64,000 nt of DNA from a virus, in IMG/VR virus record IMGVR_UViG_3300020172_001416, positions 1 to 64,000 of that record; one strand, 5' to 3'. Below the pieces are notes generated by a model, which ran no database searches, was not told where the DNA came from, and saw only the letters and a program-made list of their open reading frames with translations. The translations under genes were made by a program, and so were the position numbers. This document shows, piece by piece, positions 48,678-57,936 of the stretch (the stretch's first letter is position 1; each line of letters opens with the position of its first letter).

Positions 48678-51487
48678 AATCAGCAATAGATATTTTATTT
48701 GAACAAGCTCAATCTGAACAGTTTCATATAAACGAGTTCAATCGGATGCTTCATGCGTTAGATGAAAAGAAACGAAAGAAGTGTACCATCTATCCGACTG
48801 ATTCTGGAAATCAAATACGTAAAAAGTGTAAGCAAGCCAAGGTGTGGGGATTACACTACGCTCCGGTTTGGGATAAGTATATGAAGGACAACCCGCCTGC
48901 AGAAATTCCAACAAGTACAGATGGTGGAGTAGACGCAGGGGATGCTGGAGACGCCGGAGATGCAGCAGGCGGAGACGGAGCCGGAGTTGGTGAAATGAAA
49001 GGTCTAGCTGGGTCAAAATTCACATATCCGATGTCAAGCGGTCCAGACGATGACTATCAACTTAAACCAAAAAACGAAGCAGGTTCCAGCACAGAACGTG
49101 TTCGTCGGTATTATCGCCGTCATCCAGAAAAAGTTCGTGCATATCTAAAAAAGACACAAGATGATCGTGTTGCTCGTAATCGTGACAGACGTAAGGCAGT
49201 TAAAAAACACGGCAAAGCTAAGATGAAAAATCACGATGTGCATCATCCAAACGGTGCACAAAATGGTAATTGGAAATTAGCAAAGAAAGACCACGGCCGG
49301 GATAAGAAGAACGAAAATATTGAATACGTCTATCTGTCAGAATTAGCAGAGGGGCTTGTACCAAATGGTAGTTGGACACTCATTTACGAAGGTGGTGCCG
49401 CAGGACATATGGCGCACCCATACGAAGATGATTCACTTTCATTTACAGACGTAAAAGATATGGTTACCCGTGGATTGGTTGGTGATTTGGGAGCAGAAGA
49501 ACCCGTCACTGAAAAACTTGACGGTCAAAATATTATGTTCACCGTGCGCGACGGTCGTGTTTATTTCGCTCGTAATAAGGGACAAGTCAAGAACAAAGGT
49601 AAGAACGCATTAGATACCGCCGGCATTCGTCAAATGTTTGCTGGCCGTGGGGATATTGAAAAGGCATTTACTGGGGCAGCAGAAGATTTACAAAGTGCAA
49701 TTGATGCACTCCCAGAAGATGAACGAAGTAAGATGTTTGCCGACGGGTCGAAGTTTATGAATGTTGAAATCGTTTTTCCAGACACTAAGAATGTTATCCC
49801 GTATGACAAGTCAGTATTGGTGTTTCACGGAACCGTTGAATATGACGACGAAGGTAACGAAATCAAGCGGTCAGTCGAAGATGGCCGTGAATTATCTGAC
49901 CAACTTACTAAGGTTAATGCGCAAAAGCAAAAAACATTTGGTATCTCTGGTCCAAAGACAATCAGTTTCAGCGATGCACAGACAGTAGAAAATAAAAATG
50001 CATTGAAGAAAATCGGTGCACGTATTTCTCAATTACAGAAAGAATATGGATTGGACGATAAGTCCACTATTGAAGATTATAAGACAAAGTGGTGGGAAGA
50101 TAAACTTATTCAAATTTCCCAAGAAAATGGTTTGGAATTTACTAAACAAGAATTTGAAGGTATGACTCGTCGCTGGGCATTGGGTGATAAGAAGTTCAAA
50201 GTCTCCGACATTGAAGACCCAGAAAAGAAAAAGTGGTTCCGTCAATTTGAAGGAAGTGAATTAAAAGCCGCACAACGCGAAGCAGTACGTCCGCTGGAAA
50301 GTGTATTCTTGCAAGTGGGTGCTATGTCACTTAAGCGGGTTACTGATTTCTTATCAGCAAATAATCCAGAACTTGCGAAGAAGTTGAAGGCAGAAGTGTT
50401 AGATACAATTAAGCAAATTCAGCAAACGGGTGATGCAAACAAATTAGCTGCGTTACAAATTCAATTGGAACGCTTGCAAGATATCGGAATGGATAATATT
50501 GTTCCAACCGAAGGTATGGTCTTTATGTACAAGGGCAAGCCATACAAGTTCACCGGAACATTCGCTCCAGTAAATCAAATTTTAGGTACGTTGAAGTTTG
50601 ATAAGGGCGAAGCAAAGTTAGTTGATGAACCAAAAGAAACACCAAAAACAGAACCAACCACAAAACCAGCTCAAGGGGAACAACGTACTGTCGCTATCTT
50701 TACCGGACGTTTCCAACCATTCCACGCTGGTCACTATAGTATCTACAAGTCAATGGTGGATAAGTTTGGTAAGGAAAACGTATACATCGCAACAAGTGAC
50801 AAGACCGAAGCTGGGAAGTCTCCATTCAGATTCAACGATAAGAAGCAGATTATGACCCAGATGTTTGATATTCCAGAAGATATGGTGGTTCAAGTCAAGA
50901 ATCCATACGCACCAAAAGAAATTCTTGAAAAATTACCACCAGAAACCGTATACGTTACTGCCGTCAGTCAAAAGGACGCGGAGCGTTTAGGTGGAAAGTA
51001 TTTCCAACCATACGATGAAAAGGGTCCAAAGAAAGGATTTGCCGACCAAGGATATTTTATGGTCGCTCCAGAATTGAAGGTTGATATTGATGGGAAGAAT
51101 ATTAGTGGAACACAACTTCGAGCAATTTTTGGTAATCCAAATATCACCGATGAAGTCAAGCAAGAAATCTTCGCAAAGGTATACGGTAAGTTTGACCAAG
51201 ATATCTTCGATAAGGTTATAAAAACCACAACCAAATCAGAAGAAGAATTGAAAATTACCAACAAGTTTACAGAACCAACAAAAGGAAAAGTAATGCCGGT
51301 AACTCCAGCACAAAAGCAACCAAAGGACAAGCCAAATGTAGATACTAATACAAGTAATGACGCATCTCAATACCAACCAGGCGAAACGTGGCAAACCGCC
51401 GGTGGTAACTTTGGCGGTAAAAATAAGAAGGGTCAAATTAAGTACTTCGGTACAGAAGACAAGGCACAGATATTCGCAACCAAGTGA
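48674..51487 (+). CDS. multidomain HNH-like / polynucleotide-ligase-like / NMN-adenylyltransferase-like protein
   Basis: 937 residues. After a charged N-terminus and an acidic Gly/Ala linker (about 80-110), an HNH-like patch appears (DVHHPNGAQNGNW, about 187-199). A nucleotidyltransferase domain has motif I EKLDGQN with Lys near 281 and a downstream MFADGSKFMNVEIVFPDTKN, as in RNA/DNA ligases. The C-terminal 260 residues are an HxGH cytidylyltransferase fold: FTGRFQPFHAGHYSIY (about 675-690) and ISGTQLR (about 810-816), as in NMNAT/NadR. Roles in nick sealing, NAD metabolism or NAD-linked RNA modification are possible. It lies among virion genes. Confidence 0.8.
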   Translation: MKSAIDILFEQAQSEQFHINEFNRMLHALDEKKRKKCTIYPTDSGNQIRKKCKQAKVWGLHYAPVWDKYMKDNPPAEIPTSTDGGVDAGDAGDAGDAAGGDGAGVGEMKGLAGSKFTYPMSSGPDDDYQLKPKNEAGSSTERVRRYYRRHPEKVRAYLKKTQDDRVARNRDRRKAVKKHGKAKMKNHDVHHPNGAQNGNWKLAKKDHGRDKKNENIEYVYLSELAEGLVPNGSWTLIYEGGAAGHMAHPYEDDSLSFTDVKDMVTRGLVGDLGAEEPVTEKLDGQNIMFTVRDGRVYFARNKGQVKNKGKNALDTAGIRQMFAGRGDIEKAFTGAAEDLQSAIDALPEDERSKMFADGSKFMNVEIVFPDTKNVIPYDKSVLVFHGTVEYDDEGNEIKRSVEDGRELSDQLTKVNAQKQKTFGISGPKTISFSDAQTVENKNALKKIGARISQLQKEYGLDDKSTIEDYKTKWWEDKLIQISQENGLEFTKQEFEGMTRRWALGDKKFKVSDIEDPEKKKWFRQFEGSELKAAQREAVRPLESVFLQVGAMSLKRVTDFLSANNPELAKKLKAEVLDTIKQIQQTGDANKLAALQIQLERLQDIGMDNIVPTEGMVFMYKGKPYKFTGTFAPVNQILGTLKFDKGEAKLVDEPKETPKTEPTTKPAQGEQRTVAIFTGRFQPFHAGHYSIYKSMVDKFGKENVYIATSDKTEAGKSPFRFNDKKQIMTQMFDIPEDMVVQVKNPYAPKEILEKLPPETVYVTAVSQKDAERLGGKYFQPYDEKGPKKGFADQGYFMVAPELKVDIDGKNISGTQLRAIFGNPNITDEVKQEIFAKVYGKFDQDIFDKVIKTTTKSEEELKITNKFTEPTKGKVMPVTPAQKQPKDKPNVDTNTSNDASQYQPGETWQTAGGNFGGKNKKGQIKYFGTEDKAQIFATK

Positions 51488-51493
51488 GGTTAT

Positions 51494-52132
51494 ATGTTTA
51501 AAAATGAAGAAGCATTAAATGATGTTCGTAGAAAAGTTGCAGAAAAAATGAAGAAGGATGGTGACAAGTTAATATTTGGATGGCGAGGAGAGCCAGAACC
51601 CACTAGAAAGGAAGGCGATGAGTGGGTAGATGTTAATGGAAAGAAATGGACAATCAAGGGTGGTATCCGCCAATCCGTTACAAAGTTGGATTCTGCAAAG
51701 ACTCCCTATTGGTGTCCAAAGTGCAGTAAGCCAATGAATCATAGATTTGATATTAAATTTTGGAGAATCCGTGGTCATTGCTTTGATTGTAACATTAAAG
51801 CTGAAACGGAACTTCGTCGTCAAGGAAAATGGCAAGAATTTGAACACAAGACATTACTGAGAAATTACATAGCTAAACTCAGAGACACTATTGCAGAACT
51901 TCAAGACTATCACGATACCGTCACCAAACCAGAATTCGTGAACGCTGACGAAACAAAAATTTTGATGATTGAAAAGTGGGACGTTGATATTGAAAAAGTA
52001 AAGTCTGACCTTCGGGCAGATATTGCGAATTTGCAAAAAATGTTAGATGATACAATTACAGAATTTGGTACTGGAGAAGATAATGAAACGAAAAACGAAG
52101 TCGTTACTGGAACGGACGAAGTTAATAGCTGA
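51494..52132 (+). CDS. zinc-ribbon phage protein
   Basis: 212 residues. CPKC (about 74-77) and CFDC (about 95-98) form a zinc ribbon in the middle, after EWVDVNGKKWTIKGGIRQ. A helical C-terminal half (LLRNYIAKLRDTIAELQDY) ends in an acidic tail. It is known to me as a conserved uncharacterised protein in T4-like marine phages. The last 50 bases overlap the next gene. Confidence 0.68.
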   Translation: MFKNEEALNDVRRKVAEKMKKDGDKLIFGWRGEPEPTRKEGDEWVDVNGKKWTIKGGIRQSVTKLDSAKTPYWCPKCSKPMNHRFDIKFWRIRGHCFDCNIKAETELRRQGKWQEFEHKTLLRNYIAKLRDTIAELQDYHDTVTKPEFVNADETKILMIEKWDVDIEKVKSDLRADIANLQKMLDDTITEFGTGEDNETKNEVVTGTDEVNS

Positions 52133-52751
52133 AACTATCACGGCGGTACTGCCACTCGCTAAAATTGCATTAGTAGCGGCCGGTGTATTGTCATTAGTAA
52201 TGATGTTCAAGGTTAATAAGACCGAAGATGAAATGGACAAATATATTGCCGAATACAAGGTATTTCAAGCAAAGGCTGAACAAGCGACAGAACTAGCCGA
52301 TAGTTTGTCACAAGAAATTGTTATTGCCGACAATGAGTCCCGAGCAGCTGAAGGTCGTGCCAAAGTATTAAGTCGTCAAGTCAGTGTACTACAGAACGAA
52401 ACATTAAGTATGGAAGAACGGGCGGAAGTGATGAAAGAAACATTACTTGACACGTTAGAATTAGCTCGTCAAATCTTACCACTTAAAGATTCTATTATCG
52501 CAAAACAAAAAGAAACCATTGCCACACAAGGTACCCAAGTAACAGAACTTGAAGGTGCATTGTTAAGCAAAGATAATGCATTGCGTATGGCGATGATGCG
52601 GGGTGATAGTCTCCAAGCAGTTATCAATCTTATCCCACCTGCCCCAAAGAATCCTAACCGTATGTTTGGAATCAAGTTACCAAGTCGAAAGGCATCCTTT
52701 GCGGTTGGATTAGCAATGGGTATCGGAGCAGGAGTCCTTGTAATCAAGTAG
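52083..52751 (+). CDS. membrane-associated coiled-coil protein
   Basis: 222 residues from ATG 52083 (GGAGAAG upstream). N-terminal basic stretch, a transmembrane helix (about 25-43: LAKIALVAAGVLSLVMMF), a long coiled coil (about 55-165) and a hydrophobic C-terminal end (FAVGLAMGIGAGVLVI). It might be an inner-membrane spanin or a head-assembly membrane anchor; it lies just before terminase. The function is unknown. Confidence 0.65.
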   Translation: MKRKTKSLLERTKLIAETITAVLPLAKIALVAAGVLSLVMMFKVNKTEDEMDKYIAEYKVFQAKAEQATELADSLSQEIVIADNESRAAEGRAKVLSRQVSVLQNETLSMEERAEVMKETLLDTLELARQILPLKDSIIAKQKETIATQGTQVTELEGALLSKDNALRMAMMRGDSLQAVINLIPPAPKNPNRMFGIKLPSRKASFAVGLAMGIGAGVLVIK

Positions 52752-52758
52752 AGGTTTT

Positions 52759-54342
52759 ATGAACGCGACAGCACAACAGTTACGTGAAAAAATTAAAGAA
52801 GAATTTAAGAAATGTGCAGTAGACCCCGCATACTTCTTATCACGATACTCATACATTCAACACCCGATTCGTGGTCGGGTGTTGTTTGATTTATACAAAT
52901 ATCAAGAAAACGCATTAACTGACTTTGAACAGAATGATTATAATATCGTTCTCAAAGGTCGTCAGATTGGTATTTCCACGTTAGTCGCGGGATACTCTCT
53001 GTGGTTAATGTTATTTCACAAAGATAAAAATATCCTCGTTATCGCAACCAAACAAGAAACCGCAAAGAACTTGGTCACTAAGGTAAAGTTCATGCATCAA
53101 AATCTTCCAGTTTGGTTACGGGGACAGGTCACGACAGATAATAAACTTTCTTTACAATTCTCCAACGGGTCACAGATTAAGGCAGTTGCGTCAAGTCCAG
53201 ATGCAGGTCGTTCTGAAGCACTTTCTCTGTTGATTCTGGACGAATGTGCGTTCATCGATGACGCAGATATCATCTGGACCGCAGCATCCAGTACGTTATC
53301 TACGGGTGGTAAAGCAATCCTATTATCCACTCCAAACGGCGTTGGTAACTTCTTCCATAAGATGTGGCAGCAAGCAGAGGCCAAGACCAACGGATTTAAT
53401 ACTATATTATTAGATTGGAGAGTTCATCCAGAACGTGACCAAGCATGGCGTGACCGTCAGACAGAATTGATGGGCGAAATGCAATCGGCACAAGAACACG
53501 ATGCATCATTCATTTTTTCGGGTAATACTGTAGTTCCGCCGGAAATCCTTGAATTCTATAAAAAGACGTATGTTCAAGAGCCGATGGAAAAGACAGGGTT
53601 TGATGGAAACTTCTGGATTTGGGAATATCCACATCCATCCAAGTCATATATTGTCGCCGCTGACGTTTCCCGCGGCGACGGCGAGGACTATTCAACCTTT
53701 CACGTAATTGATGTAGAATCGTCCACCCAAGTTGCGGAATATAAGGGGAAAATTGAAACGAAGGCATTCGGAAATATGTTGGTGTCAATTGCCACGCAAT
53801 ATAATGACGCCCTCCTTATTCCGGACAACAGTAGTATTGGGTGGAACGCTATCCAGCAAATTATCGACCGTGGGTACAAAAATCTCTTTTATATGTCCAG
53901 AGATTTACAATATGTGGACGTAGAACACCAAATATCTGGAAAATATTATAAAGAAGAAAAGAGCATGGTACCTGGATTTATGATTTCGCAACGGACTCGT
54001 CCATTGATTATCGCCAGATTAAAGGAATATATGTTGGAAACCTCATTCACCATTCGTTCCCCACGTATGATTGCAGAACTGGAAACGTTTATTTGGAAGA
54101 ATGGTCGGCCGGAAGCGTTGTCGGGGTACAACGACGACTTAGTGTTAGCGCTTTGTATCGGATTATGGGTACGTGACACCGCTCTCAGATTACGTCAAGA
54201 AGGGATAGAGTTGACCAAAATAGCGATTGATAAAGCAAAATATCAACTCGGAACCATGGTGTATAGTTCCAATAATATGAACCAGAACCCGTATGAGATG
54301 CAAATTGGTCAAGAAAAGGAAAATTTACGGTGGTTACTATAA
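52759..54342 (+). CDS. terminase large subunit (gp17-like)
   Basis: 527 residues. The ATPase domain has Walker A-type KGRQIGIST (66-74), Walker B LLILDE (157-162) and a coupling motif ALLLSTPNG-type (AILLSTPNGVGNF). The nuclease domain has VAADVSRGDGEDYSTF with its first catalytic Asp near 302, then LIPDNSSIGW and a C-terminal Asp-rich YNDDLVLAL. It packages DNA through the portal. The small terminase subunit is not recognised in the window. Confidence 0.95.
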   Translation: MNATAQQLREKIKEEFKKCAVDPAYFLSRYSYIQHPIRGRVLFDLYKYQENALTDFEQNDYNIVLKGRQIGISTLVAGYSLWLMLFHKDKNILVIATKQETAKNLVTKVKFMHQNLPVWLRGQVTTDNKLSLQFSNGSQIKAVASSPDAGRSEALSLLILDECAFIDDADIIWTAASSTLSTGGKAILLSTPNGVGNFFHKMWQQAEAKTNGFNTILLDWRVHPERDQAWRDRQTELMGEMQSAQEHDASFIFSGNTVVPPEILEFYKKTYVQEPMEKTGFDGNFWIWEYPHPSKSYIVAADVSRGDGEDYSTFHVIDVESSTQVAEYKGKIETKAFGNMLVSIATQYNDALLIPDNSSIGWNAIQQIIDRGYKNLFYMSRDLQYVDVEHQISGKYYKEEKSMVPGFMISQRTRPLIIARLKEYMLETSFTIRSPRMIAELETFIWKNGRPEALSGYNDDLVLALCIGLWVRDTALRLRQEGIELTKIAIDKAKYQLGTMVYSSNNMNQNPYEMQIGQEKENLRWLL

Positions 54343-54363
54343 TTGTCTTATACTTATATAGTA
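54335..54363 (+). promoter_or_regulatory. inverted repeat with CTTATACTTATA, putative late promoter
   Basis: TACTATA (54335-54341) pairs with TATAGTA (54357-54363). The loop carries CTTATACTT. The left arm overlaps the terminase stop codon. The next start is at 54398. Confidence 0.5.
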
Positions 54364-54397
54364 GTGTCATTTTATACAATATTTTTCGAGAATTCCT

Positions 54398-54730
54398 ATG
54401 AAGGCAGAAGATATTCGTCGTATAATTCGTGAAGAATTAGAAGCAGCAATCAAATCACGAATGGAAAAAGAAGAAATCTGTGAAGGTGAGGGATGTTTAG
54501 ACGAAAAGTCCGTCCCACAACCGTATAATCGTAAGACTGCTCGTAAAATGAGTAAGTCTCAAGTTGACCTTCGTAAGAAGATTGGTCAAGCTATGATGCG
54601 TGACGAAAAGAAAGTCAGTAAGTTCAGAAAGAAGTATGGTGATGAATGGAAAGATTATCTTTGGGCAGCAGCATCCTCGGCCGCATTCAGACAAAGTGGT
54701 TCTACGAAGAGCGACGACAAACGGAAGTAA
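54398..54730 (+). CDS. small head-module protein
   Basis: 110 residues. A charged helical N-terminus (IRRIIREELEAAIKSRMEKEE) is followed by a basic domain (VDLRKKIGQAMMRDEKKVSKFRKKY, then DEWKDYLWAAASSAAFR). Such short proteins with an IRRIIREEL start recur in head operons of T4-like marine phages. It could be a scaffold or DNA-binding internal protein. No clear ribosome-binding site is seen. Confidence 0.65.
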   Translation: MKAEDIRRIIREELEAAIKSRMEKEEICEGEGCLDEKSVPQPYNRKTARKMSKSQVDLRKKIGQAMMRDEKKVSKFRKKYGDEWKDYLWAAASSAAFRQSGSTKSDDKRK

Positions 54731-54732
54731 TA

Positions 54733-55623
54733 ATGCAATATAAGTTATTTTTTAATTTTGAGCAATATAAGCATTCACATAAGCGTCACGATCCACCTGG
54801 GTCAGAAGATGCGGATGTAAACAATGATGGTAAGATTGATAAAAATGACAAGTATATAATGGCAAAACGAAGACTGTATAAGCAATATCAATCGGCACAA
54901 AAGAGTAACAAAGAAACAGACTTTTCTACACCGAAGTTGGAGACTGATATGATTAGATTAATGGGGCTTGTTGAAGTACCGTCCATAACACCACTTAAAG
55001 AAGAATCACACGAAGAACCAACACCAGCTCCAACTGCAGCTGTTGATAAAAAGTCGTTGGTTGGAATGAAATTAAAGAAGCTCAAGGGAATGCAAATGAC
55101 CCCAGACCAAGAAAAGAAGGTTGATGAGCTTTTGGTTCAAATGGAAGAATTAACTGCTGGTCAGAAGAAACTTGACGTTGATGGAGACGGCAAGATTGAA
55201 GGTGATGACTTAGCAAAACTTCGTGCTGGTAAGAAAGCTGATGAAGCAGTTGGGGAAGATCATGAAGTATCAATGGGAATTAAGACCCTCGACTCTATCA
55301 TCAAACACGCAACTGAATTAAAGGGTAAGCTTGGAATGGAAGAAAAGGACATTCCAGCATGGATTCAAGACCATATCGCTGTTGCTGAAAACAATCTTGA
55401 CCAAGCAAATACTGGATATCACGAATACGGCGAAGAAGAAAAGACCGACGCCCCAGTAGACCAAGATATGGCAGCAATGAAGGAAGAAGTCAGTGAAGCA
55501 GCTCCAGAAGGTTGGGAAAAAACTGTTCTCGCTATGAAGAAGCATAAGGAAATTGATAATCCTTGGGCACTTGCACATTGGATGAAGAAGAAAGGATATC
55601 ACTCACAAAAAAAGGAAGAATAA
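54733..55623 (+). CDS. acidic head-module protein with two EF-hand-like loops
   Basis: 296 residues from ATG 54733, two bases after the previous stop; a longer frame would overlap it heavily. Two calcium-loop motifs are seen: DADVNNDGKIDKNDK (about 26-40) and DVDGDGKIEGDDLAKL (about 146-161). The C-terminus ends WALAHWMKKKGYHSQKK, a motif of phage/plant-type small domains. Most of the chain is acidic and helical. It may be an internal head or scaffold protein; the loops suggest calcium-dependent stability. Confidence 0.65.
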   Translation: MQYKLFFNFEQYKHSHKRHDPPGSEDADVNNDGKIDKNDKYIMAKRRLYKQYQSAQKSNKETDFSTPKLETDMIRLMGLVEVPSITPLKEESHEEPTPAPTAAVDKKSLVGMKLKKLKGMQMTPDQEKKVDELLVQMEELTAGQKKLDVDGDGKIEGDDLAKLRAGKKADEAVGEDHEVSMGIKTLDSIIKHATELKGKLGMEEKDIPAWIQDHIAVAENNLDQANTGYHEYGEEEKTDAPVDQDMAAMKEEVSEAAPEGWEKTVLAMKKHKEIDNPWALAHWMKKKGYHSQKKEE

Positions 55624-55985
55624 TGGAATCCGTCGCAAAATTCATTTCAGTGCTTCTCGCTAGCCGGGAACAAGCACATATCTTCCATCTTCAAACCCAA
55701 TCATATGCCCAACATAAGGCATTACAAGGGTATTATGAAGGTATCGTGGACTTAATTGACACTTATGTAGAATCATATCAAGGTCGGTATGGTATTTTGA
55801 AGGGATATAAGCCAACTACCCAAATCTTTGAAGATGATTCAACCCTTCGATATTTTGCAGGTTTATTGTCATATGTGGATAACGCTCGTAAAGATTTACC
55901 ACAAGACGGTGAACTTAATAACACGATTGATGAAATTTCAGGGTTAATTTCCAGTACACATTACAAGCTTAAATTTTTAAAGTAA
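55623..55985 (+). CDS. DUF-type helical protein (Dps/ferritin-like shape)
   Basis: 120 residues from ATG 55623 (TAATGG overlap with the preceding stop). Helical: VAKFISVLLASREQAHIFHLQTQSYAQHKALQGYYEGIVDLIDTYVESYQG, reminiscent of small phage proteins (DUF5856-type) with a four-helix bundle. His and Glu are frequent but do not form a clear di-iron site. The role is unknown. Length and position fit a minor head-operon protein. Confidence 0.68.
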   Translation: MESVAKFISVLLASREQAHIFHLQTQSYAQHKALQGYYEGIVDLIDTYVESYQGRYGILKGYKPTTQIFEDDSTLRYFAGLLSYVDNARKDLPQDGELNNTIDEISGLISSTHYKLKFLK

Positions 55986-55987
55986 AA

Positions 55988-56296
55988 ATGAGATACAGAG
56001 ACTTTTTTCCAGAAGGATATTCCGATGGGGCGGTATTCAACCAAACCAAAGGAGATTTTGGTCAAGAACAACCAGAAGAAATGCCTTCCACTGACCCAAA
56101 AGATTTAGCAATCCGTACCGCACGTATCAGTGATATCTTAGAACGGAATATCCCAACTAGCCCAGACAAGTGGGCAAAGGCTAAGGCAGCAGCACGTTCA
56201 AAGTTCAAGGTCTATCCATCTGCATACGCTAACTTATGGGCAGCAAAGAAATATAAGAGTATGGGTGGTGGTTGGAAGAAGGGAAAAAATGATTAA
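55988..56296 (+). CDS. small head-module protein
   Basis: 102 residues. An acidic first half is followed by a conserved-looking basic C-terminus (DKWAKAKAAARSKFKVYPSAYANLWAAKKYKSMGGGWKK). That motif recurs in small proteins of T4-like marine phage head operons, to my knowledge. The next gene starts inside its 3' end (overlap eight bases). Confidence 0.66.
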   Translation: MRYRDFFPEGYSDGAVFNQTKGDFGQEQPEEMPSTDPKDLAIRTARISDILERNIPTSPDKWAKAKAAARSKFKVYPSAYANLWAAKKYKSMGGGWKKGKND

Positions 56297-56624
56297 GTTA
56301 ATGGATATCTTACTTGAAGAAGAACAACCTCATCAAAAAGAGATGATTGACGGGGTTGTTGATATGCTTAATCAAGTAAAAGATATCGATAATAGAAAAG
56401 AAATGGCAATGGATAGATTAAAAGATTTTAAACAAAGTAAAATTGAAATCAATCCAAAAGAGTTTATGGCAAGAGTTGGGTTAGATTCCATAGATGAAAA
56501 GTGGACAAAGAAATATAAGAAGTCTATCGATTGTAGTAATCCAAAAGGTTTTAGTCAACGAGCACATTGTGCTGGTCGCAAAAAGCGAAAAAGTGGCGGC
56601 ATAACTAAATCAAAACCAGTATGA
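56289..56624 (+). CDS. small head-module protein with Cys/His motif
   Basis: 111 residues from ATG 56289. The C-terminal motif KSIDCSNPKGFSQRAHCAGR followed by KKR resembles small conserved domains of head-operon proteins; the Cys, His and Cys could bind zinc. The N-terminus is helical and acidic. It overlaps the next gene by four bases. Confidence 0.66.
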   Translation: MIKLMDILLEEEQPHQKEMIDGVVDMLNQVKDIDNRKEMAMDRLKDFKQSKIEINPKEFMARVGLDSIDEKWTKKYKKSIDCSNPKGFSQRAHCAGRKKRKSGGITKSKPV

Positions 56625-56956
56625 CACGACTTTCCGACTTATTAGTTGAAGTATCTATTGACCTTGACGAAAAGTATAAAACCAAGGGAAGTCTTGGTAA
56701 GTGGCTTCGTCAAAAGTGGGTTGATATTTCTCGTAAAGACCCAAAGACCGGCAAGCATCCACCGTGTGGAGCTTCTGCTGGTAAGGGAGAACGTGGTTCA
56801 TCTGGGTCACGTAAATATCCAAAGTGTCGTCCAGCACGTTCTGCGGCAGCAATGAGTAAGGGTGAAAAGCGGTCAGCAGTCACTCGTAAACGTAAAGCAG
56901 GAAATCCGGGTGGGAAACCAACAATGGTATCCACGCTTAAGAAGGAAGAAGAATAA
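56621..56956 (+). CDS. small basic protein, DUF5872-like
   Basis: 111 residues. The pattern KWVDISRKDPKTGKHPPCG, then SGSRKYPKCRPARSA and AMSKGEKRSAVTRKR is that of the DUF5872-type family found in large phages and giant viruses. Two Cys (CG and KCRP) may hold a metal. The C-terminus is Gly/Pro/Lys-rich. Its function is not known. It shares a base with the next start. Confidence 0.72.
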   Translation: MTRLSDLLVEVSIDLDEKYKTKGSLGKWLRQKWVDISRKDPKTGKHPPCGASAGKGERGSSGSRKYPKCRPARSAAAMSKGEKRSAVTRKRKAGNPGGKPTMVSTLKKEEE

Positions 56957-57372
56957 TGGAAAATATTACTGAAGCCTGTTGGGAAGGATATAAGCAAGTT
57001 GGGATGAAAGACAAAAGTGGCAAAATGGTCCCAAACTGCGTTCCTATCAATGAAGACGATATTATTGAAGATTATTGTCCACGGTGCTTGGCAATGCAAA
57101 TTTTACGGTCGGCTACAGAACCTCTTGAAGAGGCCGAATACCACGGTCGTAAAGTTCCTCTTGGAAAACCAATGCGGGGTGACGTTAAAAAGTTCAAAGT
57201 ATTCGTAAAAGACCCAAGCACTGGTAACGTTAAGAAGGTCAACTTTGGTGACAAGACGATGAGAATTAAGAAGTCTAATCCAGCTCGTCGTAAGTCATTC
57301 CGTGCAAGACACAACTGCGCAAACCCAGGTCCACGTACTAAGGCAAGATACTGGTCTTGCCGGAAGTGGTAA
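56956..57372 (+). CDS. conserved head-module protein with Cys-rich C-terminus
   Basis: 138 residues. An N-terminal CWEGYKQVGMKDKSGKMVPNC motif (Cys pair), CPRC in the middle, then HGRKVPLGKPMRGDVKKFKV, KKSNPARRKSFRARHNCANP and a closing ARYWSCRKW. These blocks are strongly conserved in head operons of T4-like marine phages, as I recall. A zinc-stabilised structural role is likely but not proven. Confidence 0.72.
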   Translation: MENITEACWEGYKQVGMKDKSGKMVPNCVPINEDDIIEDYCPRCLAMQILRSATEPLEEAEYHGRKVPLGKPMRGDVKKFKVFVKDPSTGNVKKVNFGDKTMRIKKSNPARRKSFRARHNCANPGPRTKARYWSCRKW

Positions 57373-57373
57373 T

Positions 57374-57589
57374 ATGAAAGAAAAAGTCTCACGGAAGATT
57401 TCCGACGCTGTATTAAAGAAAATGGGTTATACATTCGACCCTAAAGAATTTCATATGGGAATGAATGTAGAAATGGAACATAAAGATGTTACGAATGGAA
57501 ACGTGGTAATGACGGCAAAAATTGCCGCGGCCCACTTGACAGAGAACCCAAAATATTATACATTACTTAAGAAGTATGTGGAGAAATAA
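57374..57589 (+). CDS. DUF5661-like small protein
   Basis: 71 residues from ATG 57374 (an earlier in-frame ATG lies in the preceding gene). The pattern EFHMGMNVEMEHKDVTNGN, then AKIAAAHLTENPKYYTLLKK matches DUF5661, a small helical domain of unknown function common in phages. Single base gap to the next gene. Confidence 0.72.
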   Translation: MKEKVSRKISDAVLKKMGYTFDPKEFHMGMNVEMEHKDVTNGNVVMTAKIAAAHLTENPKYYTLLKKYVEK

Positions 57590-57590
57590 A

Positions 57591-57926
57591 ATGAGTACAA
57601 AGTTAAAGGACTTATTGTCAGAAAACGTAGAAAATCGCGTTAGTTTAACGCGTATTGAAGCTATTTTAGAAAATTTGGCACCACAATTAAGTGAAGCCGA
57701 ACAAAACAAATTGGCTGGCGCCTATGTTGAATTAAAGACATTAGCAACAGCACTAAACGAAACTCCATATACTATCTTCAATCACGACCACTGGAAGTTA
57801 TTAAAGATGGTATTGGTAGGCAAGGTCGCTGAATTACGACTTGTTCTTGAAGATATCGCAGAAGATAATAAAGAAATCGACTTCTTCCCAATTATGAAGG
57901 CGGTCGATTTAATTCTTACTTACTAA
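57591..57926 (+). CDS. small helical head-module protein
   Basis: 111 residues from ATG 57591; an upstream in-frame ATG overlaps the preceding gene. Helical and acidic (RIEAILENLAPQLSEAEQNKLAGAYVELKTLATAL). It directly precedes the portal gene. It may assist portal or prohead assembly. No family is recognised. Confidence 0.65.
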   Translation: MSTKLKDLLSENVENRVSLTRIEAILENLAPQLSEAEQNKLAGAYVELKTLATALNETPYTIFNHDHWKLLKMVLVGKVAELRLVLEDIAEDNKEIDFFPIMKAVDLILTY

Positions 57927-57936
57927 GTGAGGGGTT

